Source: JAEUMY01 sp033764435 (lineage in GTDB: Bacteria > Pseudomonadota > Gammaproteobacteria > Burkholderiales > Usitatibacteraceae). Taken from it: a stretch of DNA of 64,000 bases. Position numbers and translations under genes: made by a program. Location: NCBI GenBank assembly GCA_033764435.1, contig JANRIX010000051.1, positions 36,865-100,864 of the forward strand, given 5' to 3'. Shown one piece after another: positions 17,762 to 26,725 of the stretch. Under the pieces are notes generated by a model. The model saw only the letters and a list, made by a program, of their open reading frames with translations. It was not told the origin of the DNA and searched no databases. Position 1 is the stretch's first letter; the number at the start of each line of letters is the position of its first letter.

Positions 17762-19000
17762 ATGATCAACAATGCAAAAATCGGGCAGGTCGTTTCCGCC
17801 GCATTCGCGGGGCAAATGAAGGCCATCTGCGGAACGTTGCGCGCGGGCCTGCTGGCGCTGGTTGGGATGGTGTCCAGTGCACACGCCGCCTACGACGTGA
17901 ACATTCCGCCGCCAGCGACAGGCATCGCCGGCGAGATCTATGACCTCCACCTCTATATCCTGGTCATCTGCGTGATCATCTTCGTGCTGGTCTTTGGCGC
18001 GATGTTCTACTCGGTATTCAAGTTCCGGAAGTCCCAGGGCGCGAAGCCGGATGTCAATTTCCACGAGAGCACGCTGATTGAAATCATCTGGACGGTCATC
18101 CCCTTCATCATTCTCATCGTCATGGCCATTCCCGCCACCAAGACGGTTTTGGCGATGAAGGACACCTCCAACCCGGATCTGACGATCAAAGTGGTCGGCT
18201 ACCAGTGGGGTTGGCAGTATGAGTATCAACAGGACGGCTTGTCCTTCTACAGCAACCTGGCTACACCCTGGTCGCAAGTGGGTCAGCCCGGCGTGCCTGC
18301 CACCGAGGCGAAAGGGCCAAACTACCTGCTTGAGGTCGATAACCCCATGGTGGTCCCGGTAGGCAAGAAGGTTCGCCTGCTCATCACCTCCAACGACGTG
18401 TTGCATGGCTGGTATGTGCCCACGCTCGGGGTCAACCAGTACGGCATCCCGGGATTCATCAAGGATTCCTGGTTCAAGGTCGACAAGGCGGGCACTTACA
18501 AGGGCCAATGCAGCCAGATCTGCGGCAAGCTGCATGGCTACATGCCGATCACGGTTGTTGCCAAGGATCAGGCGGACTACGACGCATGGGTCAAGGAAGC
18601 CAAGACAAAATTTGCGATCAAGAGTGAAGCGCCTGTGGCTGCAGAAGCGCCCAAAGTCGCTGCGCTGGTTGACGAGCCGGGCAAGAAATGGACCGTTGAT
18701 GAGTTGAAGCAGGCGGGAGAATCGCTGTACTCGGCAAATTGCGCCGCCTGCCACCAGGGAGACGGCAAGGGCAATGCAGCAATAAAGGCAAAGGCGCTGG
18801 ACGGCTCGGCTGTCGTTGTCGGCCAGAAAGGGCCGCTCCTTGCCGTTCTGCTCAAAGGGCGCCAGGGCACCTTGATGTCGGGCTTTGATCGTCTGTCGGA
18901 CGTCGAACTCGCGGCCATAGCCACCTACACTCGCAATAGCTGGGGCAACAAGACGGGCGACGCCCTGATGCCCGCTGACGTCAAGGCCGCGCGCAAGTAA
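17762..19000 (+). CDS. ctaC: Cytochrome c oxidase subunit II with fused cytochrome c domain
   Basis: Receives electrons from cytochrome c through the binuclear CuA centre. 412 residues: signal peptide to about 43, two membrane helices (about 63-85 and 107-125), the cupredoxin CuA domain, then a C-terminal c-type cytochrome domain with the haem motif CAACH (Cys327-His331). CuA ligands seen are His215, Cys250, Cys254, His258 and Met261. Position 252, usually a glutamate that binds copper by its backbone carbonyl, is glutamine (CSQIC). The fused haem domain marks a caa3-like subunit II. First structural gene of the oxidase cluster. Confidence 0.95.
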   Translation: MINNAKIGQVVSAAFAGQMKAICGTLRAGLLALVGMVSSAHAAYDVNIPPPATGIAGEIYDLHLYILVICVIIFVLVFGAMFYSVFKFRKSQGAKPDVNFHESTLIEIIWTVIPFIILIVMAIPATKTVLAMKDTSNPDLTIKVVGYQWGWQYEYQQDGLSFYSNLATPWSQVGQPGVPATEAKGPNYLLEVDNPMVVPVGKKVRLLITSNDVLHGWYVPTLGVNQYGIPGFIKDSWFKVDKAGTYKGQCSQICGKLHGYMPITVVAKDQADYDAWVKEAKTKFAIKSEAPVAAEAPKVAALVDEPGKKWTVDELKQAGESLYSANCAACHQGDGKGNAAIKAKALDGSAVVVGQKGPLLAVLLKGRQGTLMSGFDRLSDVELAAIATYTRNSWGNKTGDALMPADVKAARK

Positions 19001-19036
19001 GCGTGCCGATCGAACGAACACGTAACGGAGAACGCC

Positions 19037-20626
19037 ATGACCGCCACCACGCACACCGCTGATCACGCTGCGGATCAACACGACCATTATCCGCAAGGCA
19101 TCACGCGCTGGTTGTTCACGACCAACCACAAGGACATCGGCACGATGTACCTGCTTTTCGGCCTGTTGATGGCGATTGTGGGTGGGTTCCTGAGTCTGGG
19201 CATTCGTGCCGAACTCTTCATGCCGGGCTTGCAAATTTTGCAGCCGGAGACGTTCAATTCCTTCATGACCCTGCATGGGCTGATCATGGTGTTTGGCGCT
19301 GTGATGCCCGTGTTTGTTGGCTTCGCCAATTGGTTGATCCCGATGCAGATTGGCGCGGCCGACATGGCGTTCCCGCGCATGAACAACTGGAGCTTCTGGT
19401 TGCTTCCGCCGGCTGCCATCCTGCTGGCAGCATCGTTCTTCGTCGAAGGTGGTGCGATCCAGTCGGGCTGGACGCTTTATCCGCCCCTGTTTACCCAATC
19501 GGGCATTGCCGGCGACATGACCATCCTTGCCGTGCACATTCTGGGCGCGTCGTCAATCATGGGCTCCATCAACATCGTGACGACGGTGTTGAACCTGCGT
19601 GCTCCCGGCATGACGCTGATGAAAATGCCGTTGTTCGTCTGGACCTGGCTCATCACCGCCTATCTGCTGATCGCCGTGATGCCGGTGTTGGCGGGTGCCG
19701 TGACCATGCTGCTGACGGATCGTCACTTTGGCACCAGCTTCTTCAACGCGGCAGGTGGCGGTGACCCGACCATGTTCATGCACATCTTCTGGTTCTTCGG
19801 TCATCCAGAGGTGTACATCATCATCCTGCCGGCGTTCGGCATCGTTTCGCAGATCATCCCGGCGTTTTCGCGCAAGCCGCTCTTTGGATACGCCTCCATG
19901 GTCTATGCGACGGCATCCATCGCCATCCTCTCGTTCATCGTCTGGGGCCACCACATGTTTACCGTCGGCATGCCGGCGGCGGGGCAACTGTTCTTCATGT
20001 ACGCGACCATGCTGATTGCGGTGCCCACCGGGGTGAAGGTGTTCAACTGGATCGCAACCATGTGGCGCGGCTCGCTCACATTTGAGACGCCCATGCTCTG
20101 GTCGTTGGGATTCCTGTTCATGTTCACCATGGGCGGATTCACCGGGCTCGTGCTGGCGATCACGCCGGTGGACATCACGCTGCATAACTCGTATTACGTC
20201 GTGGCGCACTTCCACTACACCATGGTGGCGGGTGCGAGCTTCGCGATCTTCGGTGGCGTGTACTACTGGTGGCCGAAATGGACCGGCAAGATGTACAACG
20301 AGTCCTTCGGCAAGCTGCATTTCTGGTGGACCACCATCGGGTTCAACCTGACTTTCTTCCCGCAGCACTTCCTTGGTCTCGCCGGCATGCCGCGCCGCAT
20401 TCCGGACTATGCGCTGCAGTTTGCCGAGTGGAACATGATCTCGTCGATCGGAGCGTTCTTCCTCGCTGCAGGTCAGATCTTCTTCATGATCACGCTGTAC
20501 ATGTCCTACAAGAGCGGTGAGCCGGCGAAGGACAAGCAGTGGGAGGGTGCGGATTCCCTGGAGTGGACGCATCTGCCGTCTCCCGCCCCCTATCACTCGT
20601 TCGAAGTCCAGCCGGTTGTGAAGTGA
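19037..20626 (+). CDS. ctaD: Cytochrome c oxidase subunit I
   Basis: Catalytic subunit with haem a, the haem a3-CuB centre and proton channels; 529 residues, 12 predicted membrane helices. Visible signatures are the low-spin haem histidine in MTLHGLIMVF, the CuB/cross-linked Tyr motif GHPEVYIIILPAFG, WGHHMFTVGM, and the haem ligands in VVAHFHYTMV. The Glu of GHPEVY marks a type A1 oxidase. The start follows a GGAG at the usual distance. Confidence 0.97.
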   Translation: MTATTHTADHAADQHDHYPQGITRWLFTTNHKDIGTMYLLFGLLMAIVGGFLSLGIRAELFMPGLQILQPETFNSFMTLHGLIMVFGAVMPVFVGFANWLIPMQIGAADMAFPRMNNWSFWLLPPAAILLAASFFVEGGAIQSGWTLYPPLFTQSGIAGDMTILAVHILGASSIMGSINIVTTVLNLRAPGMTLMKMPLFVWTWLITAYLLIAVMPVLAGAVTMLLTDRHFGTSFFNAAGGGDPTMFMHIFWFFGHPEVYIIILPAFGIVSQIIPAFSRKPLFGYASMVYATASIAILSFIVWGHHMFTVGMPAAGQLFFMYATMLIAVPTGVKVFNWIATMWRGSLTFETPMLWSLGFLFMFTMGGFTGLVLAITPVDITLHNSYYVVAHFHYTMVAGASFAIFGGVYYWWPKWTGKMYNESFGKLHFWWTTIGFNLTFFPQHFLGLAGMPRRIPDYALQFAEWNMISSIGAFFLAAGQIFFMITLYMSYKSGEPAKDKQWEGADSLEWTHLPSPAPYHSFEVQPVVK

Positions 20627-20628
20627 AC

Positions 20629-20742
20629 ATGTCACAGGACCAGGACCAGGATCAGCGACATCGCGGCACGGTCAGGACGGGATTGATCCTGGCCGGTGTC
20701 GCGCTGTTCTTCTTCATCGCCATCATCATCAACAAGTCGTGA
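20629..20742 (+). CDS. Cytochrome oxidase small assembly protein
   Basis: A 37-residue single-span protein starting two bases after the ctaD stop. An acidic Gln-Asp-rich N-terminus (SQDQDQDQRHRG) leads into one hydrophobic helix (GLILAGVALFFFIAIIIN) and a short basic end. Equivalent mini-genes sit between ctaD and ctaG in many betaproteobacteria. Its stop overlaps the ctaG GTG by 4 bases. Easily missed because of its size. Confidence 0.8.
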   Translation: MSQDQDQDQRHRGTVRTGLILAGVALFFFIAIIINKS

Positions 20743-21308
20743 GTGCAGCCGCCACTTCGGAAATTCGCAGGGAGAACCGGGCGCTCGGTCTGAAGCTGGC
20801 CTTGATCGTGCCGGTGATGTTGGTGTTCTGCGCGTCCATGGTTCCGCTGTACCGCGTCATTTGCGAACAGCTGGGTATCACCCAGTCACGCGTGATCGCC
20901 GGCGCCGGGAACACCCAGGTCGATACGTCGCGGACCTTGACTGTTGAGTTGCTCGCCACGCGCAATCAGAACATGGGATGGCATTTCGAACCGCTGCAAC
21001 GCAGTGTCCGCATTCATCCCGGAGAGCTCACGACGGTCATGTACCGGGTTACCAATCCATTTGACAAACCCATGGTTGGCAAGGCCGTCTACAGCGTCCT
21101 GCCGCCTGAGGCGGGCCGCAAGGTGGAAAAGCTGCAATGTTTCTGCTTCTCCGATCAAACGCTCGGTCCGGGTGAGACCCGGGACATGCCTATCGTCTTC
21201 CGAGTCACCGCAGATGTGGATGAGGCGGTTGATACGGTCTCGTTTTCGTATACATTCTTTGACGTGACAGCCGAGCGCGGAGCGGTTGTAAAGGGAACGG
21301 GCAGCTGA
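20739..21308 (+). CDS. ctaG: Cytochrome c oxidase assembly protein CtaG (Cox11)
   Basis: Copper chaperone that delivers Cu to the CuB site of subunit I. 189 residues: one N-terminal membrane anchor (LALIVPVMLVFCASMVPLY) and a periplasmic immunoglobulin-like domain with the copper-binding CFCF motif (QCFCFSDQ). Starts with GTG inside the stop of the small assembly gene and its own stop overlaps the next ATG (TGATG). Confidence 0.95.
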   Translation: MSAAATSEIRRENRALGLKLALIVPVMLVFCASMVPLYRVICEQLGITQSRVIAGAGNTQVDTSRTLTVELLATRNQNMGWHFEPLQRSVRIHPGELTTVMYRVTNPFDKPMVGKAVYSVLPPEAGRKVEKLQCFCFSDQTLGPGETRDMPIVFRVTADVDEAVDTVSFSYTFFDVTAERGAVVKGTGS

Positions 21309-21484
21309 TGCTGGATGCATTCAGGGCCGTCTTCTGGAGTTTCTTCGGGGTCAGAAAGCAATCCGAGTATGAAGCCGACCAGAAGCGATTGAAACCTGTC
21401 CAGGTCATTCTGGCAGGCGTGGTGAGTGCGTTGGTTTTCGTGGTTGTACTGTTTTTGTTGGTGCGAGCCATCGTGGCGAAGTAG
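21308..21484 (+). CDS. DUF2970 small membrane protein
   Basis: 58 residues: an amphipathic N-terminus (MLDAFRAVFWSFFGVRK), a charged middle and one C-terminal hydrophobic helix (VILAGVVSALVFVVVLFLL). This is the DUF2970 family, present in the same place in oxidase clusters of betaproteobacteria. The ATG shares bases with the ctaG stop, so the two are coupled. The function is unknown; oxidase assembly is likely from context. Confidence 0.82.
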   Translation: MLDAFRAVFWSFFGVRKQSEYEADQKRLKPVQVILAGVVSALVFVVVLFLLVRAIVAK

Positions 21485-21544
21485 TCATCAGGTCAGGGAT
21501 ACAACTAGGCAATTGCCGGCAGTCGAACAAAAGGGAGTTTCAAA

Positions 21545-22411
21545 GTGAGTGCACATACCGGGGGTTACTACTTCGCACCGCCGTCCAAGTGGCCGTTGGT
21601 GGGTTCGACGGCGCTGTTCTTCATGGCCATTGGCGGGGTTCTCGCAATGAACAGCATTCAGCCTGGCGGCTGGATCATTCTTGCCTTTGGCTCAGCCATC
21701 CTGATCTGGATGCTGTTTGGCTGGTTCGGCGATGTCATCAGTGAAAGCGAACGCGGCCTGTACGACAAGCAGGTCGACATGTCCTTCCGCTGGAGCATGG
21801 GCTGGTTCATCTTCTCCGAGGTGATGTTTTTCGCAGCATTCTTTGGCGCGCTGTTCTATGCGCGCGTCTACTCGGTGCCATGGCTCGGTGACATGGACAA
21901 CCGGCTCCTGTGGGATGCCTACAGCTCGGCGTGGCCAACTGCCGGACCCTATTTTGATCCCAATCCGGCCTACCAGTTTGGCACCATGAGCGCCTGGGGC
22001 ATCCCGGCGCTGAATACCGCCTTGCTCTTGGCATCGGGCGGCACGATCACATGGGCGCATTGGGGGCTGCTGCAGAACAAGCGCAGTCAATTGATTGCCG
22101 GGCTGTTCCTGACCATTCTGCTGGGTGTGATCTTCTTGGGCTTCCAGGTGTATGAATATGTTCACGCCTACTCGGACCTCAATCTCAAGCTGACATCGGG
22201 CATTTTTGGCTCCACCTTCTTCATGTTGACCGGTTTTCACGGTTTCCATGTGACGTTGGGTGCAACGATGCTGATTGTGATCCTGGCACGCAGCCTGAAG
22301 GGCCATTTCACGGCTGAGCGCCATTTCGCGTTCGAGGCGGTCGCCTGGTACTGGCATTTTGTGGACGTGGTCTGGCTTGGTTTGTTTGTTGTGGTCTACT
22401 GGCTGGTTTGA
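21545..22411 (+). CDS. ctaE: Cytochrome c oxidase subunit III
   Basis: Seven-helix non-catalytic subunit that stabilises the proton-pumping complex; 288 residues. The family signatures MGWFIFSEVMFFAAFFGA and LTGFHGFHVTLG are both present, and the C-terminus has AVAWYWHFVDVVWLGLF. GTG start. It is followed by a strong terminator, so the operon ends here. Confidence 0.96.
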   Translation: MSAHTGGYYFAPPSKWPLVGSTALFFMAIGGVLAMNSIQPGGWIILAFGSAILIWMLFGWFGDVISESERGLYDKQVDMSFRWSMGWFIFSEVMFFAAFFGALFYARVYSVPWLGDMDNRLLWDAYSSAWPTAGPYFDPNPAYQFGTMSAWGIPALNTALLLASGGTITWAHWGLLQNKRSQLIAGLFLTILLGVIFLGFQVYEYVHAYSDLNLKLTSGIFGSTFFMLTGFHGFHVTLGATMLIVILARSLKGHFTAERHFAFEAVAWYWHFVDVVWLGLFVVVYWLV

Positions 22412-22445
22412 AGCTTCGCGGCCCATGGCGCCGCTGGAAAACACT

Positions 22446-22480
22446 AATGAAAAGGCCGCACCCGGTGCGGCCTTTTCATT
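22446..22480. terminator. Bidirectional intrinsic terminator between ctaE and the DUF2909 gene
   Basis: Near-perfect palindrome: AATGAAAAGGCCGCACC (22446-22462), one central base, GGTGCGGCCTTTTCATT (22464-22480). The G+C-rich core is flanked by A-run and T-run, so it can stop transcription from both convergent sides. Confidence 0.9.
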
Positions 22481-22523
22481 GTCTGAAAGTTGAGTGTTTG
22501 GCTATCGGGCTTTCGCCGGTGAA

Positions 22524-22715
22524 CTATTTGGCGGGAAACAGCCCGAAGTAATACCCCGCCATCAGCAATATGAAAATACCGATGGAAACGCCGACGCGTA
22601 TGGTCAACGCTTTGGCCATACGCGTGCCTTGCCCCTTGTCCTTGAATAGGAAAAAGAGCCCGCTGAACAGGCTCGCGATGACGACCAGCAAAAGCAGGAC
22701 AACGACAATCTTCAT
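22524..22715 (-). CDS. DUF2909 twin transmembrane protein
   Basis: 63 residues with two hydrophobic helices (about 3-24 and 41-59) joined by a basic loop (KDKGQGTRMAKALTIR). This is the DUF2909 family found beside oxidase assembly genes. It lies on the opposite strand to the rest of the cluster and converges on ctaE. Function unknown. Confidence 0.8.
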   Translation of the reverse strand: MKIVVVLLLLVVIASLFSGLFFLFKDKGQGTRMAKALTIRVGVSIGIFILLMAGYYFGLFPAK

Positions 22716-22805
22716 TTGAACGCACTCCGATTGGAAACATCACGCCCTGAGCATGCACCTCTGCATCGGGCGCTGACAGATGGATATTGTCTCTCAGAAT
22801 CGAAC

Positions 22806-23510
22806 ATGACCCGGAAGTTTCGTCCCAGCCTGATCCCCACCCTCGCCGCCGGTCTGGCCGTCGCGGCGACCGTTTCGCTTGGCAACTGGCAGCAAGGACG
22901 GGCGGCTGAGAAACTCGCTGTCCAGTCGCAGCTTCAGGAACGGCAGGTTCTTGGCCCGCAGTGGGTCAGAGGTGATGAGGGAAACACCGAACCGCTGACC
23001 TTCCGTCGGGTCGTCGCACGTGGCCAATTCGAAACCGATCGGCAGATATTTCTCGACAACAAGAACCAGGGTAACCGGGTGGGTGTCCATTTGTTGACGC
23101 CCTTCCGGCTCGAATCGACCGGCCGAGTAATTCTGGTCAACCGTGGATGGTTGGCCAGGCCGCGGGAGTACCCGAACATGCCCGTCATCCCCGCCCCGAG
23201 CGAAAAGGTGGAAGTTGCAGGCTTGGCCGTGCCACCCATTCGCCGGTTCGTGGAACTGTCCGACAACACTGTCCAGGGGGCGTTGTGGCAAAACCTGACC
23301 ATCGATCGCGCCGCGGCGCACCTCAGGGAGCCGGTGTTCCCGTTGATTCTGCTGTCTAATGTGCCGGCGCCGGGTTTGGCAGCCGTTTCAGAGCGGCCTG
23401 ACCTCGGGATCGAGAAGCACCAGGGCTACGCGTTCCAGTGGTACGCGCTGGCTTCTCTGGTGGTGGTGCTCTGGCTGGGGCTCAATTTCCGCACTGTGAA
23501 ACCGACATGA
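22806..23510 (+). CDS. SURF1 family oxidase assembly protein
   Basis: Assembly factor that helps insert haem a into subunit I. The ATG at 22806 gives MTRKFRPSLIPTLAAG and about 234 residues: an N-terminal helix, a periplasmic domain, and a C-terminal helix (WYALASLVVVLWLGLNF). The conserved SURF1 elements LGNWQ, VNRGWL and YAFQWYALA are present. Its stop overlaps the next ATG. Confidence 0.92.
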   Translation: MTRKFRPSLIPTLAAGLAVAATVSLGNWQQGRAAEKLAVQSQLQERQVLGPQWVRGDEGNTEPLTFRRVVARGQFETDRQIFLDNKNQGNRVGVHLLTPFRLESTGRVILVNRGWLARPREYPNMPVIPAPSEKVEVAGLAVPPIRRFVELSDNTVQGALWQNLTIDRAAAHLREPVFPLILLSNVPAPGLAAVSERPDLGIEKHQGYAFQWYALASLVVVLWLGLNFRTVKPT

Positions 23511-24085
23511 ATGCACGCATCAAGCTGATCCTGCTCTTTCTTCTCTTCGCCGCGCCATTCATTCTTGCTTGGTTGGCGTTCCATTTCTGGAAACCGTCAT
23601 CGTTTACCAACAAGGGCCTGCTGCTCAATCCCGTCGTGCAATTGGCAGAGACGCCCACACGCATGGAAGCTACAGGTCTTTCGACAAAGAAATGGTCAGA
23701 ACTGGAGGCGCTCAACGGAAAGTGGGTCCTCCTTCATGTCGGTGATCTGCCGTGCGATGCCGCCTGCGAAGGTCGTCTGGTAGACATGCGGCAAGTGCAT
23801 GCTGCGCTTGGCAAGAATCAGCCGCGCGTGCAGCGGGCCTTCCTGGTTCGCCGCGGAGTGCTCGACCCGACATTTGCGGCGCGCGTGCCTGATCTCATCT
23901 GGATTGGTGGTCCGGAGGTGAACGCCGCGTTGGCCAAAGCGCTCCCGGATGGCCAGCCGGTTGGCGAACTCCTCTTCATTGTCGACCCGCTGGGCAATGT
24001 GATGATGCGCCACGGTCCCGGTGCAGATCTCAAGGGCGTGGTGAAGGATATGGAGCGCCTACTCAAGGCCTCGCGAATCGGATAA
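23507..24085 (+). CDS. SCO-like thioredoxin-fold protein of the cox cluster
   Basis: 192 residues: one N-terminal membrane helix (LILLFLLFAAPFILAWLAF) and a periplasmic domain. The stretch KWVLLHVGDLPCDAACEGRL puts a CxxxC pair (Cys83, Cys87) after a beta strand, as in SCO copper chaperones. A strand-rich end (ELLFIVDPLGNVMMRHGP) also fits a thioredoxin fold, but the SCO histidine is not obvious. Similar unnamed genes lie between SURF1 and ctaA in betaproteobacteria. A redox or copper role in CuA assembly is an inference. Confidence 0.65.
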   Translation: MNARIKLILLFLLFAAPFILAWLAFHFWKPSSFTNKGLLLNPVVQLAETPTRMEATGLSTKKWSELEALNGKWVLLHVGDLPCDAACEGRLVDMRQVHAALGKNQPRVQRAFLVRRGVLDPTFAARVPDLIWIGGPEVNAALAKALPDGQPVGELLFIVDPLGNVMMRHGPGADLKGVVKDMERLLKASRIG

Positions 24086-24089
24086 CGCC

Positions 24090-25199
24090 ATGGGAATGAC
24101 CGGATTCGAACGTGGCTTGCTGGGCCTGATCTCGCTCGCGATTATCGTCGGGCTGATTGTGTGGCTTGGCCCCAATCCCTTGCGCTATCGGCGGCTGGTT
24201 CAGATCACGACTGCAACCGTGTTCGTTCTGGTGGTCCTGGGCGCATATGTGAGGCTTTCTGATGCGGGTCTGGGCTGCCCCGACTGGCCAGGCTGTTATG
24301 GCAATTTCATGCCGAACCAGTCCCTGAAGGACATTCGCGCCGCAGAATCGGTCCTGCCGGATGGTCCGGTCACGCTGGCCAAGGCGTGGAAGGAAATGGC
24401 CCATCGCTACATCGCGATGATTGTCGGCGCCATGATCGCTGCCTTGGCTTTCGCCGCATGGCGAAATCGACGCACGCTCGGACAGTCACCGGGACTGGCG
24501 ACCGGGTTGGCCATACTGGTGATTTTTCAGGCGGCGCTGGGTGCCTGGACAGTGACCATGTTGCTCAAGCCCGCCATTGTCACTTCCCACCTCATGGGTG
24601 GCATGGCCATCCTGGCGCTGCTTGTTTGGCTGACCTTGCGTCAGGGTATCGAGTGGGCACAGGCCCCCGCACTGCAGCCGACGCTCAACCTGCGAATATT
24701 CGCAGTGATCGGCCTGCTGGTTCTTATCGGACAGATCGTGCTGGGTGGGTGGGTCAGCACCAACTACGCGGCTTTGGCTTGCGTTGATTTTCCCAAATGC
24801 GCAGGCGTCTGGGTTCCTCCCATGGAATTCGAACACGCCTTTCATGTGATCCGCCCACTGGGTGTCGGACCGGACGGCCAATTCCTCAGCATGGAAGCCC
24901 TGCGCGCCATCCATTGGATCCATCGCATCGGGGCCTTGATCACGACCGCAGTCTTGCTGGTGCTGGCCTGGCGGTTGGCCGCGCACAAAGCCAGCCAGTT
25001 GGCTTGGGGACTCGTCTTTTTCCTCGCTCTTCAGGTCTTCATTGGTGTCGGCAATGTCATTTGGAGCCTGCCGCTCCCCCTCGCGGTGGCGCATAATGGC
25101 GGGGCTGCGCTCCTGCTGGCGTGGCTGGTTCTGATCAATTTCCGTCTCAATGTATCTGCAAGCAGCGGCATGAACATGCCGGCCGCTGCCCGAGTTTGA
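24090..25199 (+). CDS. ctaA: Haem A synthase CtaA (COX15)
   Basis: Oxidises the C8 methyl group of haem O to make haem A. 369 residues, eight predicted membrane helices in two four-helix halves. Each half has a cysteine pair in its periplasmic loop: CPDWPGC and CVDFPKC. Haem histidines are in MAHRYIAMIVG, TSHLMGGMA, IHWIHRIGA and AHNGGAALLL. The family call is firm. Confidence 0.94.
   Translation: MGMTGFERGLLGLISLAIIVGLIVWLGPNPLRYRRLVQITTATVFVLVVLGAYVRLSDAGLGCPDWPGCYGNFMPNQSLKDIRAAESVLPDGPVTLAKAWKEMAHRYIAMIVGAMIAALAFAAWRNRRTLGQSPGLATGLAILVIFQAALGAWTVTMLLKPAIVTSHLMGGMAILALLVWLTLRQGIEWAQAPALQPTLNLRIFAVIGLLVLIGQIVLGGWVSTNYAALACVDFPKCAGVWVPPMEFEHAFHVIRPLGVGPDGQFLSMEALRAIHWIHRIGALITTAVLLVLAWRLAAHKASQLAWGLVFFLALQVFIGVGNVIWSLPLPLAVAHNGGAALLLAWLVLINFRLNVSASSGMNMPAAARV
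24692..24703. repeat. Iterated palindrome GCGAATATTCGC (in ctaA)
   Basis: Exact 14-base form TGCGAATATTCGCA; reads Arg-Ile-Phe-Ala at the start of a membrane helix. First copy after a 14-kb gap without any. Confidence 0.95.
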
Positions 25200-25211
25200 C
25201 TCGAAGTGCCT

Positions 25212-26120
25212 ATGTCGCAGCCCCTTCCTCTCCCTCTGCCACCCCGAAGCACCCTTGCCCAGTTCTTCGAGCTCTGCAAGCCTCGGGTCAACGCATTGAT
25301 CGTGTTCACGGCGGTCATCGGCATGATGCTCGCCATACCGGCCGGCATGCCGTGGAACGTGCCGCTGATGCTGTGGGCCACCTTGGGCATTGCCCTGGTT
25401 GCCGGTGCGGCGGCTGCGTTCAATTGTCTGGTCGAGCAGCGCGTTGATGCGCACATGGCGCGCACCCGCGCCCGACCAACCGTGGCCGGCACGATCACCG
25501 ACACCCAGATACTCGCGCTGTCCGGCGTGGTGGGCGGTGCGGGCCTCCTGGTGCTCCATACCCAGGTCAACCTCACCACCATGTGGCTCACGCTCGCGAC
25601 CTTCGTGGGCTATGCAGTCATCTATACCGTCATCCTCAAGCCGGCGACGCCGCAGAACATCGTCATCGGCGGCGCCTCGGGCGCCATGCCACCGGTGTTG
25701 GGCTGGGCGGCGGTCACGGGCGACGTCTCGCCCCACGCGCTCCTTCTCTTCCTGATTATTTTTGCCTGGACGCCGCCGCACTTCTGGGCGCTGGCACTGT
25801 ATCGCCGCAAGGAATACGAGAAGGCAGGCATGCCCATGCTGCCGGTCACCCACGGCGAAGCCTTCACCCGCCTCCACCTGCTGCTCTACACGATCATGCT
25901 GACTGCCGCGACGCTGCTGCCGTTCGCAGTCGGCATGAGCCGCTGGATTTACCTCGGTGCGGTGTTGCTGCTTGATGCGGTGTTCCTCTACTACGCGGTC
26001 AAGCTATACCGGGCATACAACGACGCACTCGCCCGGCGTACCTTTTCCTACTCGATCCTGTATCTCGCGCTCCTCTTCGCTGCGCTCTTGCTGGATCATT
26101 ACGCCCCGCTGCTCTGGTGA
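25212..26120 (+). CDS. ctaB: Protohaem IX farnesyltransferase CtaB
   Basis: Makes haem O by adding farnesyl to haem B; UbiA prenyltransferase family, about 302 residues, eight or nine membrane helices. The two Asp-rich motifs appear as NCLVEQRVDAHMARTRARP and YRRKEYEKAGMPMLP. The ATG at 25212 is used; a GTG two codons upstream is possible. Its stop overlaps the SCO start. Confidence 0.94.
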   Translation: MSQPLPLPLPPRSTLAQFFELCKPRVNALIVFTAVIGMMLAIPAGMPWNVPLMLWATLGIALVAGAAAAFNCLVEQRVDAHMARTRARPTVAGTITDTQILALSGVVGGAGLLVLHTQVNLTTMWLTLATFVGYAVIYTVILKPATPQNIVIGGASGAMPPVLGWAAVTGDVSPHALLLFLIIFAWTPPHFWALALYRRKEYEKAGMPMLPVTHGEAFTRLHLLLYTIMLTAATLLPFAVGMSRWIYLGAVLLLDAVFLYYAVKLYRAYNDALARRTFSYSILYLALLFAALLLDHYAPLLW

Positions 26121-26725
26121 TGGCCCGGCAGGCGCTCCTGGCGCTGCGAATATTCGCAGTGGTCCTGCTCTCGGGACTTGTTGCCTGTACCGACAAGCCG
26201 GCCGCCTTCAATGCCATCGACATCACCGGCATCCAGGGCTATGGCACCGACTTTCGCCTCACCGATCACCATGGCAAGCCGCGTTCGTTGACCGAGTTTC
26301 GCGGAAAGGTGGTGGCGGTGTTCTTCGGCTTCACGCACTGCCCGGACGTCTGTCCGACCACGCTCGCTGACATGCGAACCGTGATGGGGCAGCTGGGCGA
26401 TGATGCCGGGCGATTGCAGGTTCTCTTTGTTTCCGTTGATCCGAAACGCGATACGCCAGAGGTCCTGTCCCGCTACGTCCCGTCTTTCCATCCATCGTTC
26501 CTGGGTTTGACTGGCACAGCCGATGCGGTGGCCAAGACCGCGAGCGATTTCAAGATATTCGTGCGCGAGCAACCGGGCAAAACGCCGGAAACCTACACTG
26601 TCGATCACACCGCCGGCATGCTGGTGTTTGATCCGAAGGGCCGGCTGCGCCTCTTCGTCAACTACGGCATGCCGCCCGAGAAGATGACGCCGGATTTCAA
26701 ACGTCTGATGAAGGAAAACCCATGA
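26120..26725 (+). CDS. SCO1/SenC family copper chaperone, lipoprotein
   Basis: Periplasmic copper chaperone and thiol reductase for the CuA centre. About 201 residues. A signal peptide ends in the lipobox LVAC, so it is probably lipid-anchored. The copper ligands are the CPDVC pair in GFTHCPDVCPTTL and the His in YTVDHTAGMLVF. The ATG overlaps the ctaB stop and its own stop overlaps ridA. Confidence 0.93.
   Translation: MARQALLALRIFAVVLLSGLVACTDKPAAFNAIDITGIQGYGTDFRLTDHHGKPRSLTEFRGKVVAVFFGFTHCPDVCPTTLADMRTVMGQLGDDAGRLQVLFVSVDPKRDTPEVLSRYVPSFHPSFLGLTGTADAVAKTASDFKIFVREQPGKTPETYTVDHTAGMLVFDPKGRLRLFVNYGMPPEKMTPDFKRLMKENP
26146..26157. repeat. Iterated palindrome GCGAATATTCGC (in SCO signal peptide)
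   Basis: Exact 14-base form; reads Arg-Ile-Phe-Ala and provides the n-region arginine of the SCO signal peptide. Confidence 0.95.

Noticed and set aside
17504..19537. A 677-codon minus-strand open frame opposite ctaC/ctaD
   Set aside because: It is antisense to well-conserved oxidase subunits and spans their intergenic gap, with no recognisable motif.
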